Shown piece after piece: positions 9,616-17,523 of a stretch of 64,000 nucleotides of DNA (positions are counted from its first letter, which is position 1; the number at the start of each line of letters is the position of its first letter). A program made the translations under genes and the position numbers. Where the stretch lies: positions 1-64,000 of the forward strand of contig JAUXXH010000011.1 in the NCBI GenBank assembly GCA_030684935.1, written 5' to 3'. Source of the DNA: Pseudolabrys sp. GTDB lineage: Bacteria; Pseudomonadota; Alphaproteobacteria; Rhizobiales; Xanthobacteraceae. The notes under the pieces are model-generated. The model ran no database searches. It was not told where the DNA came from and was given only the letters and a program-made list of their open reading frames with translations.

Positions 9616-9891
9616 TTACGGGCGCAGCGCGTGTTCGAAGGCGCGCTTGAGACACACCGCGCCGGGGTCGGGCGAGCGGTTGAGCAGGCCCATCAAGGTG
9701 ATCCACTCTTCGTCGGTGGCCTCGGAGGCGTAACGCCGCACCGTCCCGGCGACATAAGCCGGCAGGTCGAGACCGTCAGCCTTTGCCTGTTCACGCATCG
9801 CCGCCAGCATCGGCAGATCGTTGACGCTGAGAATGGCTTCGGTGGCGGCGGCTTCGTCGCCGAGTGAAGCCAAGAGATCACCGAGCATCAT
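9616..9891 (-). CDS. Small conserved protein of the nar cluster
   Basis: A 91-residue acidic helical protein (MMLGDLLASLGDEAAATEAIL...). I do not recognise a domain. It has no membrane segment or metal motif; its single Cys is near the C-terminus. It lies 11 bases after the PPIase gene and 20 before nnrS, so it is almost surely co-expressed with the nitrate reductase. A maturation or regulatory role is possible but unproven. Confidence 0.7.
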   Translation of the reverse strand: MMLGDLLASLGDEAAATEAILSVNDLPMLAAMREQAKADGLDLPAYVAGTVRRYASEATDEEWITLMGLLNRSPDPGAVCLKRAFEHALRP

Positions 9892-9902
9892 GGTGTTGAT
9901 CC

Positions 9903-10733
9903 CTAGTGAACGCGATGCGCATCGGCACCGGCAAGGTCGATGCCTTCGATCGTCGCAGCCGATACAAGCCGCGCGATGTATTGGGCGTCGGCGCGTCGGC
10001 GCACGCTTTCGTTCAGGTAGTCGGCGATGCGCCTGGCGACGAGATCGTAAGGCAGCAGCTTGCCGTCGTGTTTGCGGTCAAGCCGGATGATGTGGAAGCC
10101 GTAACGCGTCGCCACCGGTTCGGCGCAGAACTCACCGGGCGACAGCGCGACCAGCGCCTGCTCGAACTCCGGCGTGGTTTGCCCGGTCGTGATCTGTCCA
10201 AGATTACCGCCCTGCGCGGCCGACGCGCAGCCCGAATAGGCCTCGGCCATGGTCGCAAAGGATTCCGGCCGTTCGTCCAAGGCGGCCAGCACGCCTTCTG
10301 CGTCGGCGCGTGCCCGCGCGTAGGCTTCCTTGTCGGCGGGCAAAGCCGCAAACAGGATATGCGCGGCTTCGTAAATGTCGGGCGAGCGGAATTGGGCCTG
10401 ATGGCTTTCATAATAGCGCCGGCAGGTGGCGTCGTCGGCCCGGGGCACAACGACCTCATGATCGATCAGCCCGCGCATGATCGCTTCCTCGTCGGTCTCG
10501 CGGCGGCCATCCTCGGTGAGCGGCTGCGGCGCGATGCCGAGGCGGCGCGCTTCCTGCATCAAAAGCTCACGAATGACGAGGGCCCGCGCGGCCTGTTGCC
10601 AGGCCGCGATCGGCTTGCCGGCCGGATGGTGCTGCATCTCGCGTACGATCTCGTCGCGCGCGATGGCGATACCGTTGACCGTGACATTGACGGGCCGCCC
10701 GGTGGGCAGTTGTGCGTGAACCGAACAGCTCAT
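9903..10733 (-). CDS. PpiC-type peptidyl-prolyl isomerase (NifM-like)
   Basis: A 276-residue protein with a helical N-terminal chaperone part and a C-terminal parvulin (rotamase) domain at about 125-235 (AAHILF..., GGNLGQI, YGFHIIRL). No signal peptide, so it is cytoplasmic like NifM. The start overlaps the narI stop (ATGA). Parvulin-type isomerases are often encoded with narGHJI; here it probably helps fold or assemble the reductase. A longer upstream reading frame is the shadow of narI in another frame. Confidence 0.9.
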   Translation of the reverse strand: MSCSVHAQLPTGRPVNVTVNGIAIARDEIVREMQHHPAGKPIAAWQQAARALVIRELLMQEARRLGIAPQPLTEDGRRETDEEAIMRGLIDHEVVVPRADDATCRRYYESHQAQFRSPDIYEAAHILFAALPADKEAYARARADAEGVLAALDERPESFATMAEAYSGCASAAQGGNLGQITTGQTTPEFEQALVALSPGEFCAEPVATRYGFHIIRLDRKHDGKLLPYDLVARRIADYLNESVRRRADAQYIARLVSAATIEGIDLAGADAHRVH

Positions 10734-11488
10734 CGGGGATACTCCGCCGGGGTGGTCCGTGTGGATGGGCGACCTTGGCTTTCCGCGGCCGGCTGGCCCC
10801 GGCGCCCGGTGCTGCGCACGATCTGGTAGCCACTGCGCCCGAGATACCAGATCGGCGCACTCCAGATGTGCACGAGCCTGGTGAACGGCGTGATGAGGAA
10901 CAGCGTGAGCCCCAGCACAATGTGCAGCTTGTAGATGAAGTACGCGTCGAGGATCAGATCCGCGGCCCTCGGGTTGAGGCTGTAGAGGCCCTGCGCCCAA
11001 CCCATGAACTTCAACATTTCCGTGCCGTCGAGGTGGTCGATCGTCCAGACCGTCGTCATCAGCCCCAGGCCGATTTGCACCCACAGCAGCGCAAGGACCG
11101 CAAGATCGGCCCATGAGGACGTTTTTCGGATGCGCGGGTCGATCAGCCGGCGATGCAACAGCAGGGTGCAGCCGATGAACGCCATCACACCCGCTATGCC
11201 GCCGACAACCAGGGCCATGATCTGCTTGAAATCATGGGTGACGCCGAGCCCATCAAAGACCCCGATCGGCGTAAGCAGACCGATGAAATGCCCGACCAGC
11301 AAGACCAGAATGCCGACATGGAACAGGTTCGAGCCCCACATCATCTGCCGCCGGCGAAGAAACTGGCTCGATTTGGCCCGCCAGGAGTATTGCTCGCGGT
11401 CGAATCGGATGATGCTGCCGAGGATCAGTACGGTGATACAGACGTAAGGGTACCAGCCGAAAAGCAGGTAGTTGACGACTTCGCGCAT
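10730..11488 (-). CDS. narI: Respiratory nitrate reductase, gamma (cytochrome b) subunit
   Basis: A 252-residue integral membrane subunit that takes electrons from quinol and passes them through two b hemes to NarH. Five hydrophobic segments are visible. Candidate heme ligands are His57 and His67 (NLFHVGILVLLVGHFIG) and the later pair in YKLHIVLG and RLVHIW. I start at MREVVNYLLF, preceded by AAGGAGACGGTC; the ORF extends upstream into narJ. It is slightly longer than the E. coli protein at its C-terminus. Confidence 0.96.
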   Translation of the reverse strand: MREVVNYLLFGWYPYVCITVLILGSIIRFDREQYSWRAKSSQFLRRRQMMWGSNLFHVGILVLLVGHFIGLLTPIGVFDGLGVTHDFKQIMALVVGGIAGVMAFIGCTLLLHRRLIDPRIRKTSSWADLAVLALLWVQIGLGLMTTVWTIDHLDGTEMLKFMGWAQGLYSLNPRAADLILDAYFIYKLHIVLGLTLFLITPFTRLVHIWSAPIWYLGRSGYQIVRSTGRRGQPAAESQGRPSTRTTPAEYPR

Positions 11489-11498
11489 GACCGTCTCC

Positions 11499-12218
11499 TT
11501 ATTGGCGTGGCGGCGTGCGGGTGGACGACGGCATGCCGGGCGCGGGACGCAGCGCCCCGCGGACATGAGCCATCAGCCCATCCTTGCAGTTGTCGGCGGC
11601 GCCGGGTCCAAACTGGACCGGTTCGTCTTCCCAGGCGGCATCGAGCGCCGCGAGATCGAGCGGATCGGGATCGGGCAGCGCCAGCAGCGCGGACACCTCC
11701 TCGCCCTTAGGCTTGACCGACGAGAGCGCGACCAGCGCGCGCAGCACCGCTTCATAGGGTGACCCGCGCTTGCGCAGCCGTTCGGCGAGCGCCCCGAGAA
11801 TATGCGCCGGCTGGCCGAGCAGATCGCAGGCTTCGGCCTGCGGCAGCGTCGCGAGAAACTCAAGAAACAGCGGCAGATAGTCGGGCAGTTCGTTCTTGAC
11901 CGCCGCGAGCCCCTTGTCCTCGTACATGGCCAGCAGATCGACCATCGCCTGCCCGCGATCGCGGCTTTCGCCGTGCACGTGCTCGAACAGATGCAGCGAT
12001 AGCGAGCGGGTGCGGTCGAACAGCAGGACATAACGCTCCTGCAGATCGTAAATGTCGCCGCTGGCGATGTCGGCGATCAGCACGTCGAGCTGGCGGCGGA
12101 TCGCCGCCGGCACCAGCGCTTCGGTTGCGACGACGGCGCGCAGGTCGGCGGTCGCCTGTTGCAATTCGACCGACGGATAGCTCAACAGCGCCGAGAGGAC
12201 CTTGAAGGTCTTGGCCAT
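11499..12218 (-). CDS. narJ: Nitrate reductase assembly chaperone
   Basis: A 239-residue all-helical chaperone of the NarJ/TorD superfamily that keeps NarG-NarH in a state competent for Mo-cofactor insertion and membrane attachment to NarI. The N-terminal FKVLSALLSYPS and the FEHVHGESRDRGQAM segment are family hallmarks. Its ATG overlaps the narH stop by one base, indicating coupled translation, and narI follows after ten bases. Confidence 0.95.
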   Translation of the reverse strand: MAKTFKVLSALLSYPSVELQQATADLRAVVATEALVPAAIRRQLDVLIADIASGDIYDLQERYVLLFDRTRSLSLHLFEHVHGESRDRGQAMVDLLAMYEDKGLAAVKNELPDYLPLFLEFLATLPQAEACDLLGQPAHILGALAERLRKRGSPYEAVLRALVALSSVKPKGEEVSALLALPDPDPLDLAALDAAWEDEPVQFGPGAADNCKDGLMAHVRGALRPAPGMPSSTRTPPRQ

Positions 12219-13738
12219 TACACGATCTCCATCGGGTTCCGGGCGCGTTTATTCGAGCCGAACAGATTGGTTTCGGTGTTGCCGGTCGCGCAGCCGTTGC
12301 CGAAGGAGAAGCCGCACGAGCCGCGCAATTCGAGCGCGTCTTCGCTGGTTTCGCGGTGCGCGGTCGGGATGACGAAACGATCCTCGTAGTTGGCGATCGC
12401 CATGTATTTGTACATGTCCTCGATCGCCGCGCCGGTCAGGCCGACGCGCTGGGCGATCTTCTCGTCGATCAGGCCGTCGACCGTTTTCGCCCGCATATAG
12501 GCGCGCATGGCGAGCATGCGCTCCAGGCCGAGCGCGACCGGCTCTTCCTTGCCGGCGGTCAGCAGGTTGGCGAGATACCTGAGCGGGATGCGCAAAGAGC
12601 GCACGTCCGGCATTTCGCCGTCATGGCCGATCTTGCCGGCGGCGGCAGCCGATTGAATTGGCGACAGCGGCGGCACGTACCAGACCATCGGCAACGTGCG
12701 GTATTCCGGGTGCAGCGGGAACGCCACCTTCCATTCAATCGCCATCTTGTAGACCGGCGAGCGGCGGGCGCCTTCCAGCCAGCTATCGGCAATGCCGTCA
12801 CGGCGCGCCTGCTCGATGATGGCCGGATCGTGCGGATTGAGGAAGATGCCGAGCTGGGCCTCGTACAAATCCTGCTCGTCCGGCGTGCTGGCGGCTTCCT
12901 CGATGCGATCGGCATCATAGAGCACGACGCCGAGATAGCGGATGCGGCCGACGCAGGTCTCCGAACATACCGTCGGCTGGCCGGCTTCGATGCGCGGATA
13001 GCAGAAGATGCACTTCTCCGACTTGCCGCTCGACCAGTTGTAATAGATTTTCTTGTACGGGCAGCCGGACACGCACATCCGCCAGCCGCGGCATTTGTCC
13101 TGGTCGATCAGGACGATGCCGTCCTCCTCGCGCTTGTAGATGGCGCCGGAGGGGCAGGCGGCGACGCAGGTCGGGTTGAGGCAGTGTTCGCACAGCCGCG
13201 GCAGATACATCATGAAAGTGTTTTCGAACTCGCCATACATTTCCTTCTGCACGCCTTCGAAATTGTAGTCCTGCGAGCGCTTGGCGAATTCGCCGCCCAG
13301 GATTTCCTCCCAGTTCGGGCCCCACTCGATTTTCTCTATGCGTTCGCCGGAAACCAGCGAGCGGGGGCGCGCCGTCGGCATCGCCGTCATTTCGGGCGAT
13401 TTCTGCAGGTGCTCGTAGTCGAAGGTGAAGGGTTCGTAATAGTCGTCGATTTCCGGCAGATCGGGATTGGCGAAGATGTTGGCCAGCACCCGCCATTTCG
13501 AGCCGATACGCGGCTCGATCTTGCCGTTCTTCTTGCGCTTCCAGCCGCCGTTCCAGCGCTTCTGGTTTTCCCAGTCCTTCGGATAACCGATGCCGGGCTT
13601 GGTTTCGACGTTGTTGAACCAGGCGTATTCCATGCCTTCGCGGCTGGTCCACACGTTCTTGCAGGTGACCGAACAGGTGTGACAACCGATGCACTTGTCG
13701 AGATTGAGCACCATCGCGATTTGAGCGCGGATCTTCAT
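12218..13738 (-). CDS. narH: Respiratory nitrate reductase, beta (iron-sulfur) subunit
   Basis: A 506-residue electron-transfer subunit. Four cysteine clusters are visible: CIGCHTCSVTC at 16-26, CEHCLNPTCVAAC, CRGWRMCVSGC, where Trp replaces a Cys as in the [3Fe-4S] site, and CIFCYPR. The protein relays electrons from NarI hemes to NarG. I start at MKIRAQIAMV, whose ATG overlaps the narG stop by four bases; a much longer in-frame extension is the antisense-like shadow of narG. Confidence 0.97.
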   Translation of the reverse strand: MKIRAQIAMVLNLDKCIGCHTCSVTCKNVWTSREGMEYAWFNNVETKPGIGYPKDWENQKRWNGGWKRKKNGKIEPRIGSKWRVLANIFANPDLPEIDDYYEPFTFDYEHLQKSPEMTAMPTARPRSLVSGERIEKIEWGPNWEEILGGEFAKRSQDYNFEGVQKEMYGEFENTFMMYLPRLCEHCLNPTCVAACPSGAIYKREEDGIVLIDQDKCRGWRMCVSGCPYKKIYYNWSSGKSEKCIFCYPRIEAGQPTVCSETCVGRIRYLGVVLYDADRIEEAASTPDEQDLYEAQLGIFLNPHDPAIIEQARRDGIADSWLEGARRSPVYKMAIEWKVAFPLHPEYRTLPMVWYVPPLSPIQSAAAAGKIGHDGEMPDVRSLRIPLRYLANLLTAGKEEPVALGLERMLAMRAYMRAKTVDGLIDEKIAQRVGLTGAAIEDMYKYMAIANYEDRFVIPTAHRETSEDALELRGSCGFSFGNGCATGNTETNLFGSNKRARNPMEIV

Positions 13739-16700
13739 TCTGCGGCCTCCAAAGTGTTCGTGGTGTTGGTCGCGACGGGTAACTCTTCGGGTTGACCGGG
13801 GGTCGGCGTATCGAGCCAGTCGACTTTCGACATCTTGCGTACGATGACGAATTCGTCGCGGTTCGATCCGACGGTGCCGTAATAGTTGAAGCCCCAGGAC
13901 TGCTGCGCGTAACCGCCGATCATGTGGGTCGGCTTGAGCACGGCGCGGGTGACGGAGTTGTGGATGCCGCCGCGCTGGCCGGTCATCTCGGAGCCCGGCA
14001 CATTCACGATCTTCTCCTGTGCATGATACATCATGCACATGCCTTGCTTGACGCGTTGCGACACCACCGCGCGTGCGACCAGCGCGCCGTTGGCGTTGAA
14101 CGCCTCGATCCAGTCGTTGTCGACGATGCCGGCCTTTCTGGCATCGATCTCGCTGATCCACACGCAGGGGCCGCCGCGCGACAGCGTCAGCATCAGCAGA
14201 TTGTCGGTATAGGTGGAGTGGATGCCCCACTTCTGGTGCGGCGTGATGAAGTTCAGCACCACGGCGTCGTTGCCGTTCGGCTTGCGGTCGATCACCGGAT
14301 TGACCGACTTGGTGTCGATCGGCGGGCGATAGACGCAGAAGCCCTCGCCGAAGGCGCGCATCCACAGATGATCCTGATAGAGCTGCTGACGGCCGGTCAG
14401 CGTGCGCCACGGGATCAGTTCATGGACGTTGGTGTAGCCGGCGTTGTAGCAGACCTTTTCCGACTCCAACCCCGACCAGATCGGCGACGAGATGATCTTG
14501 CGCGGCTGCGCCACGACATCGCGAAAGCGGATCTTTTCGTCTTCCTTGGGGATCGCGAGATGGGTGTGCTCCAGACCGGTGAAGCCGCCGAGCGAAGCCC
14601 AGGCCTTGACCGCGACTTCGCCGTTGGTTTCCGGCGCCAGGCTGAGAATGACTTCGCAGGCGTCGATGTCGCTATCGATGCGGGCAAAGCCCTTGGTCGC
14701 CCCCTCCTCCAGCACGACACCGTTGAGCTGCTTCAGGAAGTCGACCTCATGCTCGGTGTTCCAGGCCATGCCCTTGCCGCCGTTGCCGAGCTTGGCCATC
14801 AGCGGCCCGAGCGAGGTGAAGCGCTTGTAGACGTTGGGATAGTCGCGCTCGACCACCGTGACCGCCGGCATGGTCTTGCCGGGGATCGGATCGATCTCGC
14901 CCATCTTCCAGTCCTTGACATCGACGGGCTGCGCAATCTCACCCGGCGTATCGTGCATGATCGGGGTCAGCACCACGTCCTTCTCGACGCCGAGCACTTC
15001 GGGCGCGACGGCAGAGAACGCCTTGGCGATGCCCTTGTAGATGTCCCAGTCGCTGCGCGATTCCCACACCGGGTCCACCGCCGACGTCAGCGGATGAATG
15101 AACGGGTGCATGTCGGAGGTGTTGAGGTCGTTCTTCTCGTACCAGCTCGCGGTCGGCAGAACGATGTCGGAGTACATGCAGGTGGTCGACATGCGGAAGT
15201 CGAGCGTGACCAGCAGGTCGAGTTTTCCTTCCGGCGCCTTGTCGTGCCAGACGACATCGGATGGCTTCTTCTTGCCGTCCTCGCCGAGATCCTTGCCCAT
15301 GACGCCATGCTTGGTGCCGAGCAGATGCTTGAGGAAATATTCGTGTCCCTTGCCGGACGCGCCGAGCAGATTGGAGCGCCAGATGAACATGTTGCGCGGC
15401 CAGTTGGCCGGATTGTCCGGGTCGTCGCAGGCGAGCTTCAGCTTGCCCGACTTCAGGTTCGCGGCGACGTAGTCCTTCGCTTCCATGCCCGCGGCGGCGG
15501 CGAGCTTGGACACCTCAAGCGGGTTGGTCTGCAACTGCGGCGCTGACGGCAGCCAGCCCATGCGCTCGGCGCGCACGTTGTAGTCGATCAGCGCGCCATC
15601 CCACGGACCCGCTGGCGCGGTCGGCGACAGCACTTCCGACACGTCGAGCGTTTCGTAACGCCACTGATCGGTGTGCGCGTAAAAGGCCGAGGTCGAATTC
15701 ATCTGGCGCGGCGGACGGCCCCAATCGAGACTGAAGGCGAGCGGCAGCCAGCCCGATTGCGGCCGCAGCTTTTCCTGGCCGACATAATGCGACCAGCCAC
15801 CACCGGACTTTCCGACGCAACCGCACATCACCAGCATGTTGATGATGCCGCGGTAGTTCATGTCCATGTGGTACCAGTGGTTCAGACCGGCGCCGACGAT
15901 CACCATCGAGCGGCCCTTGGTCTTCTCGGCGTTGAGCGCGAATTCGCGCGCGGTCATGATGATCTGGTCGCGCGGCACGCCCGTGATCTTTTCCGCCCAG
16001 GCCGGCGTATAAGGCTGCATGTCGTCATAGCTCTTGGCGAGATGCTCGCCGCCGAGACCGCAATCGACGCCGTAATTGGCGACGAACAGGTCATAGACCG
16101 ACGCCACCACGGCCTCGCCTTCGACCAGGTGCAGCTTCTTCATCGGCACATTGCGTACCAGCACGCTCGGATGATCGGTGCCCTGGAAATGGTCGTGCTC
16201 GCGATTGCCGAAATAGGGGAAGCCGACGGCGGCGATGCCGTCCTTCACGTCATTGAGCGACAGGCGGAGCTTCGTGTCTTGGCCGTCGGACGCCTGCTCC
16301 TGCAAATTCCACTTGCCCTTTTCGCCCCAGCGGAAGCCGACCGAACCCTTCGGCACCACCACGGCGCCGGTGGTTTCGTCATAGGCGACCGTCTTCCATT
16401 CCGGATTGTTGGCTTCGCCGCAGCCTTCGATGAAGTCGGAGGCGCGCAGGAAGCGCTCGGGCACGTAGTGATCGCCCTGCTTCACCAGACGCACCAGCAT
16501 CGGCATGTCGGTGTACTGCCGGGCATAGTCCTGGAAGTACTGCGCCTGCCGGTCGATGTGAAATTCGCGCAGGATGACGTGGCCCATGGCCATGCCGAGC
16601 GCGGCGTCGGTGCCCTGCTTCGGTGATATCCACAGGTCGGCGAATTTGGAGGCCTCGGAATAGTCCGGGCAGATCACGACGCTCTTGGTGCCCTTGTAGC

Positions 16701-17511
16701 GGACCTCCGTATAGAAGTGGGCGTCGGGCGTGCGCGTCTGCGGCACGTTCGAGCCCCACAGAATGAGGAACCCCGAATTGTACCAGTCGGCCGATTCCGG
16801 CACGTCGGTCTGCTCGCCCCAGGTCTGCGGCGACGCCGGCGGCAGATCGCAATACCAGTCGTAGAACGACATGCAGACGCCGCCGAGCAGCGACAGGTAG
16901 CGCGAGCCCGCGGCGTAACTCACCATCGACATCGCCGGGATCGGCGAGAAGCCGAAGATACGATCGGGGCCGTAGGTTTTGGCGGTATAGGCATTCGCCG
17001 CCGCGATCAGTTCATTGACCTCGTCCCAGGTCGAACGGACAAAACCGCCGAGGCCGCGCTTCTCGACATACGCCGCGCGCTTTTCCGGATTCTCGACGAT
17101 CGATTTCCAGGCGGCGACCGGCGTCATCAGGACGCGCGCCTCGCGCCACAGCTTGAGCAGCCGCGAGCGCACCAGAGGGTATTTCACGCGGTTGCCGGAG
17201 TAGAGGTACCAGCTGTAGCTGGCGCCCCGCGCGCAGCCGCGCGGTTCATGGTTCGGCAAATCGGGCCGCGTCCGCGGATAGTCGGTCTGCTGGGTTTCCC
17301 AGGTGACGATGCCGCCCTTGACGTAGATTTTCCACGAGCATGAGCCGGTGCAGTTCACGCCGTGCGTCGATCGCACGATCTTGTCGTGCTGCCAGCGCTT
17401 GCGGTAGCCCTCCTCCCAGCGCCGGTCTTCGCTGGTGGTGACGCCGTGACCGTCGGAGAACGGCTCGCTGGCGCGGCTGAAAAACGTCAAACGATCGAGA
17501 AAATGGCTCAT
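13735..17511 (-). CDS. narG: Respiratory nitrate reductase, alpha (molybdenum) subunit
   Basis: A 1258-residue catalytic subunit reducing nitrate to nitrite at a bis-MGD molybdenum centre on the cytoplasmic side. The unusual [4Fe-4S] FS0 ligands are intact: His50, Cys54, Cys58 and Cys93, the same numbers as in E. coli NarG. The Mo-Asp region ESADWYNSGF and the substrate-funnel motif WGSNVPQTRTPDAHF are present. Length is full. It begins 12 bases after narK and overlaps narH. Confidence 0.98.
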   Translation of the reverse strand: MSHFLDRLTFFSRASEPFSDGHGVTTSEDRRWEEGYRKRWQHDKIVRSTHGVNCTGSCSWKIYVKGGIVTWETQQTDYPRTRPDLPNHEPRGCARGASYSWYLYSGNRVKYPLVRSRLLKLWREARVLMTPVAAWKSIVENPEKRAAYVEKRGLGGFVRSTWDEVNELIAAANAYTAKTYGPDRIFGFSPIPAMSMVSYAAGSRYLSLLGGVCMSFYDWYCDLPPASPQTWGEQTDVPESADWYNSGFLILWGSNVPQTRTPDAHFYTEVRYKGTKSVVICPDYSEASKFADLWISPKQGTDAALGMAMGHVILREFHIDRQAQYFQDYARQYTDMPMLVRLVKQGDHYVPERFLRASDFIEGCGEANNPEWKTVAYDETTGAVVVPKGSVGFRWGEKGKWNLQEQASDGQDTKLRLSLNDVKDGIAAVGFPYFGNREHDHFQGTDHPSVLVRNVPMKKLHLVEGEAVVASVYDLFVANYGVDCGLGGEHLAKSYDDMQPYTPAWAEKITGVPRDQIIMTAREFALNAEKTKGRSMVIVGAGLNHWYHMDMNYRGIINMLVMCGCVGKSGGGWSHYVGQEKLRPQSGWLPLAFSLDWGRPPRQMNSTSAFYAHTDQWRYETLDVSEVLSPTAPAGPWDGALIDYNVRAERMGWLPSAPQLQTNPLEVSKLAAAAGMEAKDYVAANLKSGKLKLACDDPDNPANWPRNMFIWRSNLLGASGKGHEYFLKHLLGTKHGVMGKDLGEDGKKKPSDVVWHDKAPEGKLDLLVTLDFRMSTTCMYSDIVLPTASWYEKNDLNTSDMHPFIHPLTSAVDPVWESRSDWDIYKGIAKAFSAVAPEVLGVEKDVVLTPIMHDTPGEIAQPVDVKDWKMGEIDPIPGKTMPAVTVVERDYPNVYKRFTSLGPLMAKLGNGGKGMAWNTEHEVDFLKQLNGVVLEEGATKGFARIDSDIDACEVILSLAPETNGEVAVKAWASLGGFTGLEHTHLAIPKEDEKIRFRDVVAQPRKIISSPIWSGLESEKVCYNAGYTNVHELIPWRTLTGRQQLYQDHLWMRAFGEGFCVYRPPIDTKSVNPVIDRKPNGNDAVVLNFITPHQKWGIHSTYTDNLLMLTLSRGGPCVWISEIDARKAGIVDNDWIEAFNANGALVARAVVSQRVKQGMCMMYHAQEKIVNVPGSEMTGQRGGIHNSVTRAVLKPTHMIGGYAQQSWGFNYYGTVGSNRDEFVIVRKMSKVDWLDTPTPGQPEELPVATNTTNTLEAAE

Positions 17512-17523
17512 GTTTCCTGTCCC

